Of a stretch of 64,000 nucleotides of DNA, positions 36,811-50,070 are shown in pieces. The notes below the pieces were generated by a model that saw only the letters and a list, made by a program, of their open reading frames with translations, was not told where the DNA came from and ran no database searches. Within the stretch, counting starts at the first letter, position 1, and each line of letters begins with the position of its first letter. Both the position numbers and the translations under genes were made by a program. Origin of the DNA: Mansonella perstans (taxonomy: Eukaryota > Nematoda > Chromadorea > Rhabditida > Onchocercidae); the NCBI GenBank assembly GCA_037074765.1, contig JBAMDO010000011.1, positions 248,001 to 312,000 on the forward strand, given 5' to 3'.

Positions 36811-39800
36811 GAAGAAAAGAAAAGAATCGGTGAAGAGCTTTCCTACAGATTTAATTATTGTCTATTTAAGTAATTTTTTTCATTATTTTGTAATATGCGG
36901 TGAAGAAAACCGATTGTAGGATTTTTGGAAGAATCAATAAATGAGACATAATATAGAAAGAAAAATTCGAAGATTTTCGCTAAAAATTCATACATAGAAG
37001 TTTGGATTTCAATCCTTAGGTTTGCTATGCTCATTATTACTTCAGTTTTTTTTTTTGCTTAACGACTTTTGCTTAATAATGCATTTATTTTCCTATTGCT
37101 TAGTGCTATATAAAACTTTTTTCATCTTGTGACTTTAAACTTTAAACTTTTTTTCCGCCTATGCTTCTACTTTGTGACAGCGTATTGATGTGTATTTTTG
37201 TGAATCATTTGCCAACCTTTCATTCTTTCGATTTTTTGTCGTTTATGAAGCTTAAAGCTAAAGTTAGCAATTGGTGCGTACATTTTGTTTGTTACAAAAT
37301 ACTAGGATATCTGATTCGGATTCAGTGGAACATTATATCCAGTGGTGGTACATAGGTTTTGTAATTTTTCGAAAATTAAAATTCTTAATATTTAAGAAGT
37401 TTGAGATTTATAGTTGGATCCTGGCTAACATTCAACCCTATTTATTAGCCACTGAGATTAAGTGCAGTAAATAAATATTGTTGAAATGTATTTGCTTTGA
37501 AATTATCACAGTGTTGTAGTTAATAAAGTTAAATTGGATAAACAGTAAACATTGATAACTTTTATTCTAGAATGATATTTTCCTTTTATTGAGCTATTAG
37601 TTTTGTTTTTGAGCAATAAGTTGATCAAAGATTGAATTTTGTAAATATTGGAATAATTTTTCCAGGCTGGATGTTTATTTTTGTGAAATAACATTAATGT
37701 TATTTTAGAAAATTTTCTATATTTTCACAACTCTTTATTGTACAAAGAAAAACAAAAAAAAAAGTGAAAAGTGAATACTATATGAAATCAATGTTGTTCA
37801 GTATTTATACACATTTCTCACGTATGCTATAGGATTCAGGAGTGTAGAGTTAGATTCAGAATCAAAAGAGTTAAAATCGAGAAGTGAAAAAGGTCGAACA
37901 GCTTACTTGTTCCCGGTGCGCATCTAATACCAAGGTATGAAGACTACTGGATCTTTCCAAATCTGTCGAATTAGTATGGGGATTCTCAGGACTGGAAGAA
38001 CGCTACTAAAGACAGATTTGGTTTCAAGACGAGTCATTTGTACGTAAAGTCTATCACGGGCATGGGTATTTAGATGACGGGAGTTATTGCGGTTAGCGTG
38101 GGAAATGGGGGACTCTTTTGACGTGTGTTAGTGTGTTAAAGTAGGTTTCACACTTATTTTAGTAGGTGTCACGTTTTAGTTCTGAAGTTCAGCTTATTAA
38201 TTTGTGAGGCGATCTTACATTCTTATTGAAATTTTAAACTCGTGAGAAACATGGGAAACGTTTGATTATTTAAATTTACTTCATAAAATCTCAATTCGAA
38301 ACCTGTATTGTTATAAATATATCATATATAGACTGTATCCAATTTAACGATGCGTCAGTGTTTTACTACTATTGGATGGCCAAATCTGGGATAGCCAAGT
38401 GATTTGGCCAGAGTATGAGCTATATTGTGTCTTGAAGTAAATTTTTTGGCACGTTGTGCTATTTAATATAGGACAGTGAATGAATACAATAATGGGAATT
38501 TTATCTCTTGGTACTCCTCTTATCATCAATCTATCCTTTTGGTCATATCCCATTCTATTATTTCATTTCATCATTTTTATGTTTCTGAATTTTTTTCAAA
38601 GTGAAATTTTGAGCTTTTATCACCAATTCATTCTAATAACTAATAATTCATATAGAGATGTATTCTACGCTGAATCTATATATCTTGTAGATCATTCAAA
38701 TATCATGCAAATTTGTTATTTTTCCCGTCTCATCTCTGCTGTAACGTTTCAAAAACTCTTCAGGAAAACTTTGGATATGATTTCCTACTGTTTTACTGAC
38801 AACGATAGATAAAATATAAAGTTATAAAGTTACAAAAAAATATAAAGTTACTTTGCAGTACAATTCAAATTCGTTCAAAAAATTCCACAAATTTCAGTTT
38901 TTTGATTAGACATTTTGTTGTATATATATATGTATAACAGTAGATGAGATAGAGAGAATAATAACAAAAAAGAATATAGAAATCAAAAGACGAAGCAAGT
39001 TTTTCTTTTAGAAGTTAATGTCTATGATTCAAAGAATGCCAATTTGAAAGAAAAATGATTTTTTGTTTGATTTTAGAAAATTAATTCGTTCCCTAAAAGC
39101 ATTTCACTATCTGTATGCGTTTTGACGTTTTTTTGTTGTCATCTGAAATTACATTACATACATGATACACTGGCGTTACTTTATGAGTAATTTTACATTA
39201 CTGGCTTTATTTTCAGTGTTTTTAAGAGTACTCTATCTACAACTGTTTCAACAACAACAAAAAAGCATTAAGAAGTTGGCATACTCATATTGTTGCAACG
39301 TGATAGAAGAAGAATTCTATGCTTCACATCGTCCAATCAGTAATTTAGCTTCTGATGAAAAATGGTATGCTGATAATGGATTTCATTACTATTATTGAAC
39401 TTTTAAATTTCCAACTTAATGAAATTCAATTTTTTCTATTCAGATCTGAAGTTAGTAGTGATATATGAAAAATTTTTGACAGATTTTCTACGAATATTAA
39501 ATTTTAAACTTCCAAAGTTTGCTAACAATTATCGGAATATTCGAACAGCTGCATATTTTGTTACTATACTCACTCTACAAGATAACCATACTGCTATGAC
39601 TATTGTTGAAGATGTTTATAAGTAGGATACCATGCAGCTCATTTAATTTACATGCGATTAAGAATATTGTAGTTTAAAGCAGTATTAGTGAATATTGTAG
39701 TGTAGCTTGGACTAAAATTTACTCTCATCTTAGCTTCTGCACGCTGAGTTCTATAGATCCTGATCAAACATCTTGATTGATGTGAATTTGATTAATTTTT

Positions 39801-40010
39801 TTTGGTTATTCTAAAAATATTTAAATATTTTTTCACTTTTTTTTTTTGAATGATTAACCAGAGTCGCTTCACTAAGCGGCAATGATGAATACATTCTTAG
39901 TGCAGCAATTTGGGGAGAAAGTTGTCCGGTGATCCTCCTGTCGATGATTTTGTGATGTCATTTTTTTCTTCGCAAATGATTGATTAAGGGAGGACATCTA
40001 AGGCACAGCA
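36811..40010. other. Intergenic, 3.2 kb, no gene supported
   Basis: Between atg-4 and the next + strand gene. Open frames at 38480-38812 and 39162-39625 are AT-rich, lack recognisable domains and do not join into a gene. A less AT-rich patch at about 37880-38130 has no reading frame and no RNA fold I recognise. Confidence 0.45.
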
Positions 40011-43000
40011 ATGATTTCTTCACCAGATACTGCTGCATCTTCGAATTTGGACGATATCACTGCATCGCTTTTCTATCAATTACGCGATAAAAACCGTGTA
40101 AGAATCTCTGTCTCACTTTTTTCTTTAAATCTCTGTTTTATACTTTGGTGAAATCGTTTTTTAAATCCTTTATCGAATCAATTGAATTTTTGCATTTTAA
40201 CAGTTTTTTTAACAGTTTGGATTTGAACGTATTGATTTTTAAACTTCATATGACTGTTTTGTCTGATAATGATTAAGATTATGATTTTGAAAATTAGGTT
40301 TATGATTTCGACATATTGCAATGTCCTAAATGCCCGGAAAGGCTGGAAGCTCTCGAACTTGATGTTTACCAAGAAAATGGTCAAACATATCAGAGAATAT
40401 GGTGGACTTGTCGAGGCATAAAAACGCAGGTTTGTTATGTTTTTTTATATTTATATTTTAAATGAAACACTCGGCACAAATTTGAGCATAACGAGAAACA
40501 TTTGACTAATTTCAGAACTGTCATTTTCCGTTATGGGTACCAAGGGAAGTTTTTTGGACAAGAAGAACAGAAGAACAGATGAGGACGGGCTATATACCTT
40601 TGCCAAATATTCATTTATTACCACAGCGTTTATGGTATCTCTACCCAAACGTATTTCGAGATAAATTGAAACAGGATGACATCAGTAATGGCAAAAAGGT
40701 TCGTTTTTTTTTTTTTTTTTTGTTATTTGAATTTGTAAATTGAGTCAAGCAAGATAATTTAAATGTTTTATATTATCTCATTTTCAGAATCATTCTGGCA
40801 CAGTCACTCCATCTTCGGGACATGCGACACGTGGCAGCTCAGTAAGACCTGAAAGTGTACTTACGGAGAATGAAGAATGTAGCCGGGATTCGTTTCTTAG
40901 TACAACTCTGCTCTCAGAAAGGACGAATCCTGTTAGTAGTGTCTTATTGTTATTGCTGTTGTTGTTATTAGCATATTAAATTATTTACTTTTGTAATTTG
41001 ATGTAATTTTATTTAAGTACGTTCCGAATGAAATGGAAATTTGGGAATCCGAAATTCCGATTCGACAGATTCGAATTGATGAAGATATGGAAGAAAGCTT
41101 CGGATTGGTTAAGGACATTGACATACCATCTGTAAATAGTCAACACAGTGCTTCAGATCAAAAAGATTTCGAGTGGGAGAGTTCAGAGAACAAAGATACG
41201 GCATGCGACTCGAAGTCATGGGATATGAGCGTGGTTCCAGAATATGCTGTTACTGCAGATTTTCCACTGCGTTCATTCACAGATTCTTTTGTTCACTTTT
41301 GTTCACAAACAGATTCGTCAGCTCAGCAGCCACAAGAACAGTTCAAAGAAAGGAATTCTTCGCACGAGATACATTCAGATAATGACGATGTTATTCTAGA
41401 AGTTTTGCGACCTGCACCCCATAATAACGGCTGGCATACTGGTCAAGATTTAAAGGAAGCTGGTTTTAATTCTGAAATATCGACAAAAACTGTGAGGAAG
41501 CGGAAACAGAGCACTTCTTCCGAAGAGAGATTTGATGGAGTAACTTGTGATAACGCCGTATCAGAAACTAGCAGTCCTTTAGATCGGATTTCGCTCATAT
41601 TACCATTAGTGAACCCAAAAATACCTGAATCTGTAAATATTGCTCAAATATGGGAAGATTTCCAGAAACAAAAACGACAGCGATCGAATTCCAAAATTGT
41701 TGACGATGACCATGTGATCGCTTTTTTGGTGAAGGAATTAATAATTAGAGTGGCATTGGAACTTGATTCCATGAAGAATGAAGTAACGTCTACACCATTA
41801 TGCGCGAGACGAACACAGCATCATTTGTTGAAGAAAATTTCCTTAGAAGAAGCAAAAAGAGATTTCGGTGATTTAACACTTGAAGAATTGTTGAAAGGCG
41901 TCAATAATCTAAGGTCATCCGCTACTGCCAGAAATTGTTCGCGAAAAAGGTCTGACCCTGACATGCAAGTAGACAGTCGGAATCAGCAGTCAACAGTAGA
42001 TGTTACTCTGCAACAGGACGTTGACAGACATGCACCTCGTTTTGAAAAAAAAGATACAAAAACATTAAAAAAAATTTCAACTGATATAACTACGAATTCG
42101 GGCATGCAACCCCCTTTGCGGAAACGACGATGTGATAATACGGATCGACCTACTTTGCCGAGAAATCTGCCAGCAGATCAGAAGTGCATTGCTGCTGTTG
42201 AAATGGCTCTAAAACAATCCATAAAAGGCATTAAAGGTCCAGAAGAGACAAGCCCGGCTCCTCGAATATCCATTCTGTAAGTATCCTCGGTTTTAAATTC
42301 TGTGGGATAAAAAATCTCCAATAATTGAAGAACAATACTTTTAATTACTAAGTCATTTGTTGCTTGTTTACTTCAAACTTTGGTCCAAAAAGTATTTCTT
42401 ACATTCTTCTAAGTTCGAACTTGCAAAACTTTTCTTTATCAGTGAAATTATTGTTTCCTACTCCATAGAATCTTCGATTTCATCAATGATTCGATCCATC
42501 CATGGTTTAAACCATTTTACTTCCTTATTATATACTCTAAAATTTCTATTTGACGTTGTTTCTGTATCACATGCTTCAAAAAAATGGTAGGACATTTCCC
42601 GCCTGTTTGATATGTCATTATAGCAGTAATGGTAGTTATAGTTTTATTTTATCATTGTGCAGTCGTTTTAGCGTTTAAATTACATTGTTTTCAGGAAAGG
42701 TTCTCCTTCAAACTTTCGTCCTGATATGATCTCAGATGAAATATTCGACCCATTGAACTGGCGTCGGCCCGTGCATTTTGGCGGTCGTACAAATTTGGAC
42801 GCTTTTGTAATTTTTTATTTTACAAATATGGATTTAGTAAAGTTATAACTGAAGAAACTTTGTTTACAAGCATCTTTTTCAAATTAATCTCTTCGTTTTT
42901 CTTTGTTGCTTTTTTTTAATTTTAGCTTTATATTCTATTTTTTCCATGAAACCCAACGAACATGCTTGTATAAAAGGTAACTTGCGATATAAGGGTAATA

Positions 43001-44487
43001 TAACAACAGGTAACGGCGTATAACTTGCGATATAATCGTGCCGAATATTTGGATGCTCTTGGCTCTGAATTATGTAAGCGTAAAATTATGAAATTTGTTC
43101 CATCAATACCGGTGAAGCAACAGCGTCTCGTGCGACGCATGCAGCAGAAGCGCTCTGGTCATGAAGATATGCTAGACTTGGAAACGCTCAAAAAGGCTGT
43201 TGATCCAGATGCACTACGTGTTCAGATTGCCCATCGTCTTGGCATCAAAGATGTTAGTTTTGATTTCTCTATTTTTCAATGTGCAAAGACATATATGACT
43301 TCTTTTCCGATATTTCTTTTTTCTGTGATTTCTGAATTCAGTAAATCTCAGTAAATAAGTCATGTGAACTCGTATTCATTGTGATTTCACCAGACAATTG
43401 CAGCTGGACGGTATATTACCATGCTCAAAAGTAGGAAGTAATGAAAATGATGAAGTGAGCAGTAGGATGCAACATATCGCATCTGCTCCGTTTACTGCAT
43501 CGTTTGCACCGGGAGTTTGCAAATCTATTTCCACGGAATATATTGACCCGAATAAAAACGGTGACTTATGTATTATGCAAATTTCTTACTAAATTTCCCA
43601 AGATCTCATTCTGTTTAAATTTATTACAATTCGGCGTTTTTGGCTTCTCTTGTTAAATACTTGACAACATTTTTGTAAAAAATTTGTAGTCGGATTATTA
43701 AGCAAAATTTTGCAACTGATAACCTATTTAAAAGTTTCACTATTATCATAAAACCTTTTGTAATGAATAAAAGAAATGAAAATTATTTTTGCAAAAATGC
43801 ATTTGAGAAAGTTTTCCGAAAAAGTTCTTTTTTTAAGAGATGGAAAGAAGTTAATATTCTCTGTGTTTTTTAGATGATCAAGCATTAGAATCAAATCGGT
43901 CGGAAAGTTTGTACTCATATTCTTTATCTGAATATGAAAGTAAAGCTAAAACTGAAAAAGGTGAGCTGAAAGCGCCGTGTATCCTGTCATTTAACGATCC
44001 AGAAGTTGACGCGTTGGTACATAGGAAATTTAAAAATTATGTACATGAAGAAAACACAACGGACGCCACTATTCTTCATGAATCTTTGACGCAGCGGTTA
44101 CATATGCCTGAAGTGAGCTTTTTTATTATTTTATTGAGGATTTATATATTTAAAATAATCTGATACCTTGAAATATCACTGTTTTACTAATCGATCAAGT
44201 TTTTCCTTGCATATCGTTGAATTTTTAATTTATTTATGAAGTCCAATCAAATGTTATATCATTTTTATAGACTGTGACATTTTTTTTTTTGGTGCGTTCT
44301 TATCAATCGGTAGGAGTTGCTGCTTTTTAGATTTGAAATAATCTGTTACTTTTTTCAGCATTTAGAACCATCAATGTCACGCATCGAATACGTCGATTTT
44401 GAGAGCGCTTTTGAGGAATACGAAAATGATGAAGGGCAACAGTTGGATTCATTTTTCGGAAACCATTTCAATAATCATTCGTTATAA
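40011..44487 (+). CDS. Unrecognised 894-residue protein with N-terminal zinc-ribbon-like motif
   Basis: Not recognised. Ten exons keep one frame: 40011-40097, 40298-40429, 40516-40698, 40788-40931, 41018-42276, 42695-42806, 43010-43252, 43404-43560, 43874-44112 and 44359-44487. Near the N-terminus four cysteines (Cys38, Cys41, Cys67, Cys75) sit in LQCPKCPERLEAL and IWWTCRGIKTQNCHFPLW. This CxxC-x25-C-x7-C spacing resembles topoisomerase-type zinc ribbons. The middle, mostly one 1,259-base exon, is polar and rich in S, D, E and basic clusters such as VRKRKQ and LRKRRCDN, fitting a disordered nuclear protein (inference). C-terminal parts are better ordered (YNLRYNRAEYLDALGSELCK; SRIEYVDFESAFEEYEND). 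It could be two genes, but every join being in phase argues for one. Confidence 0.75.
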
Positions 44488-45332
44488 AGTTAGCTTGTGC
44501 TATGAATGTTATAATAGTTGTAGTCAGCGTTTACTGAAATAATCACTGTGTTAAAAGGTGAGTGGCATTTTTAAATGATTCTGGAAGAACATCCTTTCTG
44601 CTGCATTTATCTTGAAAAGTTCAGATGAAGCTTGATAGTTTCTATCCTCTTTAGAAAGATGCTTATGTTAGATTATCTTTCTTTATGAAGAGCATAAGCA
44701 CTGATTAAGATTTTTTTCTGTTTGCAAATGGAAATTTTCTCGATGTTTGAAATCGTACTGTTTGAGGACATTGCAGCATTTTTATACATTGTTGTAATAA
44801 TTGCATGTATAAATGTTATATTCTTTATCATTGCTTTTGTCTTGTACAGTTTCATTTTTCCAGGATAAATTGAATTTCATTGGTTTTATGTGTTGCTTAT
44901 AGTACAGTATGTATGGATATCCACTAAATTCTTCGGCAAATCGTTGAATAATAATAGTAAACATGAAAATAGAAGATGTAGAATAGAGAAGCAAATAAGA
45001 CGAAGAGAATGGTAAATATAAGTTTTTGCCGGCAATTAATTAAACATATTGATTAAAAAGCTTCGGTAAAAAGCTAGCAGTGTAACGCTTGTGATTCAAT
45101 TTATTTAGCTACTAATAATTGGAATTTTCTCAAGAATTTTCCTCTAATGATCCTCGAAATTGTTGGCAGCGCATTGTTATGGTCGTGTATGCATCCTTTC
45201 CTTCTTGCTTTTTTCTGGTATTCGGAGACTATCATTAAAGATTTCTCGTCGATTTTAGAAAATAACTCATTGAAATGCAATTTTCAACAGTTGCTAGGAA
45301 TTATCATTACCAGGGATGATTATTTTAGCATA
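44488..45332. other. Intergenic between the zinc-ribbon gene and the Tudor gene
   Basis: No gene seen. A TTCAACAG acceptor about 45 bp before the Tudor-gene ATG fits a spliced-leader site. Confidence 0.45.
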
Positions 45333-48300
45333 ATGGACATTCCTCAAGTAATGTCAACTTTTGCGGAAGATTTTTTATCCAATGGATCAGGCGACTTCAA
45401 TTCAGAATTTTCGACAAATAAAAATGAGAAAGTGGAATGGAGTGATTGTCGCGATTTGGTGGAAGTTCCGGATCAACCGGAATGTAAATTACGACGTATG
45501 TACTTGTGATAACAATAATAATTCTAGAAAATGTTTGATATCGAATTTTTTATTTTGTTTTATATCGTACGTATTTTATTGCAAATTATCCCAATTATAA
45601 AGCTATAAGATTGTCTGAAATTTCGTTCAATTCTACTGTTCCAGTTGATCAATCAAAAACATCAGAATTTTGTCATTTCGGAATTTTTTTTAAAATATCC
45701 ATGAACTTTCTAGTAAATTTAGTACTTTTGTTTCTTATAATCTTCCGAATCTGTTTAGACATGGCTGAAGCCTTTCCACAGTATTGTTGGAAATATCCCG
45801 CACCGCAAATGATTGCTCACTATCATTACAACGTTGCTACGTCTTCTAATGCACCAGCAATGCAATCAACTGCTACACTTCCTGTTTTTTACGCACATTT
45901 ACCAAATTCATATTCACCTTATGATTTCAGCATTCAGGTTCTGCTGTTTGTTGTGTAATTAAGGAAATCCAGATTTTGTAAATTTCTAATTGATTTCTCA
46001 CCAATTTTTAAAATATCTCTGTATTTTTTTTTTCTTTAAAACAGTATTGCGAAAGACCGCTTAATTTGGAAATATTTATTCTTGACGCAATAAATAGAGT
46101 CGATGAATAATACAGGTGAAACCAATCACCGAATGGTTTGTAGTGCTGTAGAAAAATTTGGGAAAATTCGGAGATACATCATTAGCTGAAATTTTGAGCC
46201 ATTTCTACATTGTTGCAGCCGAAGTCACTAAATCGAGCCCGTGAGCAGCTGTATCGACATATGCAGGCCGTATACAATGCGGAGAAGGAATTTATGATTG
46301 CATGTGATGAGGCATGACTTTTTTCTCTGAAAATTTGGGTTAACTCATAAAGTTTGTATGAATATGATGATAGTCTATGGTATTTAAAAGTTTGAAAGGT
46401 TACTACAGTTTACTTCGTTTTTAAATGTGTATTGGCGCGCCATGTGCAGTATTTGTCGATAATTTGAAATGGTTACGGGCGAAGATCTTGAAATTTAGCA
46501 AAGGGAATGGTGTATTAGTAGATTGTGTGGATATTGGCAACGATAATATTGCCGAAATGGAGAATGTTCGGCCTCTTCTAAAAATTTTTGGACGTTTGCC
46601 TCCACTTGCTTTGCGTTGTCGTATGAAAGGTATGGTTTTAGAAGTTTATCTCAAAATAGGCTCAGCTACGAGGCTTTAAATGGAAGTTTCGAAATTGCAT
46701 ATCAGTTCTCATTAGCTTACATTACGAATTTTTTTCTTTATGTTAAAGGTTAATCTGACCTACATGCAGTCATAGCATGGCAAAATTATGTTATCTATAT
46801 TGAGGGCCCGAGTATTAATCAATACAGAAAATATTTTAGGAAATATCCTTCCATACTGTTATGATATCTATCATTAGTTTATATTGTCTTAATGCTTGAA
46901 TAAATGTCAAGCAAATGAAGGTAATCGTTAAAGCTATGATAAACAGATAAATATGGTTTTAGATGAAAAAGTGTTAATTTATTCTTTCCACAAAACTTTC
47001 TAGCGTGTATTCAGTTGATGTAGCAACAGATGATAATTAACAATAATGCAGTTATTTCAACAGGCGTCGATATGAACGACTTAACTGTGGAAAAAGTAAA
47101 TGCATTCCAAAATTTAATTAAATGTTGTGGTGATATTGTTCGAGTAGAATTTGCTGATGTGTCGTCCATACCATTTCTTGTTAATTTGTATCATCCAACG
47201 GTGCATAACAAAAATCTTGGCGAACTATTTTATTGTAAAGAGCATGCCGAACGTAAAGCAGCACGAGAAAGGCGATGGAGTAAGAAATTGGCTCAAATGG
47301 TATCTTTTGCTGTTTTAATATTTGATCATAGAGCATTATTTTTTCTTTTTTTTTTTGTCATACGTATTGCACATTTTTCCAAAATTGTGCATACAATTTC
47401 GTTTCTGAAAGAAGTCTTTGTATTTACTAAACCATTCCACATTTGGTGATTCGGTCGTCTAAGCCTTTGTATTATCAATTCGTGATAGCGAATCAGTTTG
47501 AGATATAAAGTCTCGTTTTTATTTCTTTTTGTTATTTAGAGCACAGGAAGGTCTTGTTTTTCAATTTGACGCAGTGTGTCTGATACCTAATTTTGAAAAA
47601 TAAAACTGATATCAATAAAGTTAAGATGTTATATGTCTTAACTTTTATTCATCTTTTTTTTCTGTTTTTGCCCCTACATTTGTTTGCTTCTTCCATCAAG
47701 AAAATGAAATTCGTTTTGAAAAGCTTTTAGAACGACGATTTCTCAAATGATGATAGGAGTGACGAGAGTTCCACAGACGAATATGTACAGCCTACACACA
47801 TATTGCATTTGGAAAGGTATAGTTTGATGTCCTTAAGAAAATAGAAAGACATTTTAACTAAAATAACTAAAAAATAAGTATGAAACAAATTTGGACTGAT
47901 GTAGCAAAGGAAGAATTGAATTGGTGTTCAAATAATTCGAAAAGAATAATAATTTACCAAATTTCTAGATTACAGAAGCCGATCACTGATGAACCACTCT
48001 ACATTTCTCATATTGAAAACAGCCGCTTCATTTATTTACATAGTGAATATCATAAAAAGACAATCGAGAAATTGGAAAAACATTTATTTACTAAGGTTCT
48101 ATTAAAGACTCTTCCCAATGTCCAGTTATTCTGTTTATATGCTGAAGTTCAAAATTTTTCCTTTTTGAAATTGTTCCAATATTCGAGTATCAAATCATGC
48201 TAAAATTGTCTTAAAAATTTCTTGAATTTTTAAGCAGATCTAATTGATGCTGTTCGGAAAGTTCACTAAGACCGATTAATTTTTAAAAGTTAATAATATT

Positions 48301-50070
48301 ATGCTTTAAAATCAAATAACATTTTATTCTTAAATTTATTACATTAGTATTCTAAGAATGTACCTTCTTTGTTTCTCGTTTTTCCTTCTTCTTTGCTTTT
48401 ATTTTTCTTACTCCGTAATATATAAAAAATTTTGTTGTTTCAGTGGTCCGAGCTGAAAATTGTTCCCGAAAAATGGTTAATGCCATCACTAGCTTGTGCT
48501 TATTCGGATATCTCCACTTGCAATCCTTGCCGAGTTATAATGGAGGAAGTTGGAGAGCAAACCGTGTGGCTACGTAGCGCTGATCATGGATGGAAGAAGA
48601 ATTTGCCGAAATTGGAATGCCTTTACGGCAGTTTACGTCTTCTTACGAGAGAATTTTCGGAAATACCACTTGTAAATTAGACCTTCATTACTGAATCTCA
48701 TGCCCTAGAACAACCGTCAATTGCCAGTTTTATTATACATAATACTTTTTAATAGATTGAAAAATATTGGCTGCAGTCGTTCAGCATAAGCTTAGATACT
48801 GTACTGAAAGATCTTTAAACGAATAGAAGAATTCTGTTGATACGACAGAGGACTTTGTTACAATTCAGATATTACAGTTAAGTTAGATTAGCAATCAAAA
48901 AATCAAACATTTACAAATAAATTTAACTATCAATTTAGAAGATAAAATTGGACAAATTACTTTAGGATCGAAACATTTATAATACTTTTAGTTGTTTTTT
49001 TGTTGTAAAAAAAATCGAGAAATATTGGAATTAAACAATCTTTATGCATCGATCTTATATTTTTTAAATTCCTTTATACTATAAAATACTCCAAGGTTTT
49101 CTCGTTGCTTCAATAATTTTACTAACTTCTCTCTAAAGTAGAATAATTTTGATGTCCAAAGTTTATGAAGTAATTTCTAGTTGGTAGCATTAGTGTAGTG
49201 ACAAATAATCCCATGTAACAGCAAACCTTGTCGTGATCTAATCTGGCCTCGATTCTTGGCGCTCTGATGTTAGTACAATTCATCAGTAGTGTATGCATAG
49301 TCGGAGGTAGAGTAGCCGCCAAATGGTGGCGTAGTAATCGAATCACCTTCGGTGTCAGACATTATTCTTAATGTTTGATATTATCCTCTGGATTCGAAAC
49401 ATTTCAATTCAAATAAATAAATGAGTTTGATGACGACTGTGAATCTCTAAGTTTGCATTGTTATTGTTTATAATTTTTAATTATGGAATATTTAAAATTT
49501 TAGATTTATCCTCGATGATTGCAATAGTATTTATTCTATTTCAAATTTATCATCCGTAATGCGACCACTCTTTCAGATGTATCTGTGTTGCTTGCCAACT
49601 TCCACACAATATCATCCACATCGATCTGAAACTGATATTTTACGAAGTATTTTACCGATCGGTAAAATTGTTAATATTCGTCGTTCACCTTACAAACGAT
49701 CTGTACCATATAAAACGGATATTTTTCTTGAGAATGATGAACCAGTTACTGACATTCTCGAACGATTGTAAGTTATTTTCGTATTTAAACTTTCTAATTT
49801 GAAAATTTTTAAACAATTTCTTGTTTTCATTTTTTTATGACAGATTTTCTGAATTCTTCTTCATCATCATTTCTAAATGATGTTTTGAACAATACGTACA
49901 ATTTAATTTTAAGGAAAACCAAAAAACGAGTAATACATCCGTGTTTTGACTTGGTATCTTATAAACCATCGATGTATAGTGAACTTTACGAACCTGATTG
50001 CAATTATCAAGAAGATCTCAATATTTTTCAACCATTTGCAAAGGGTCGTCTGAAGTACGCCATTTTATAG
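45333..50070 (+). CDS. Divergent Tudor-domain protein
   Basis: Eleven exons join in phase: 45333-45495, 45759-45937, 46045-46098, 46219-46303, 46450-46629, 47052-47299, 47731-47816, 47969-48095, 48444-48671, 49577-49767 and 49914-50070, giving about 565 residues. Two extended Tudor-like regions are visible. The first has KWLRAKIL, VDIGND, VRPLLKIFGRLPPLALRCRM; the second EPLYISHIENSRFIYL, QTVWLRSADHGW and LREF-type ending EFSEIPLMYLCCLP. Helices such as LNRAREQLYRHMQAVYNAEK precede the first, as in other Tudor proteins. Usual DYGN is VDIGN in one and ADHG in the other, and WYRA is WLRA, so the aromatic methyl-arginine cage looks degraded. Nematode Tudor proteins often act in small-RNA pathways; a role here is inference. 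Exon 3 needs a weak GTCGAT donor. Confidence 0.78.
49270..49362 (-). other. Small open frame inside a Tudor-gene intron
   Basis: ATG at 49362 opens 30 codons ending TAA, starting MSDTEGDSITTPPFGGYS. The composition is protein-like rather than AT-rich noise. No partner exon was found. It could be a first exon, a small peptide or chance. Confidence 0.2.

Noticed and set aside
38480..38812. 110-codon open frame in the atg-4 downstream region
   Set aside because: Hydrophobic, AT-driven composition, no splice or homology support, and an overlapping frame on the other strand.
39162..39625. Two adjacent open frames that might form a small gene
   Set aside because: No in-phase join, no recognisable domain; AT-rich chance frames are common here.
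46425..46449. ATG start reading IGAPCAVF, looking like the beginning of a Tudor domain, right after an in-frame TAA
   Set aside because: The GTGCAG acceptor at 46449 joins in phase with the GCAT/GTGATG donor of the previous exon and gives an unbroken Tudor strand, so no new start or break is needed.
49504..49576. Extra upstream coding sequence FILDDCNSIYSIS before the 49577 exon
   Set aside because: It needs a phase that no upstream donor supplies, whereas the TTTCAG acceptor at 49576 joins in phase.
49837..49913. Serine-run frame at the start of the last Tudor-gene exon suggesting a frameshift
   Set aside because: Using the TTTTAAG acceptor at 49913 restores phase exactly; the upstream serine run is intron.
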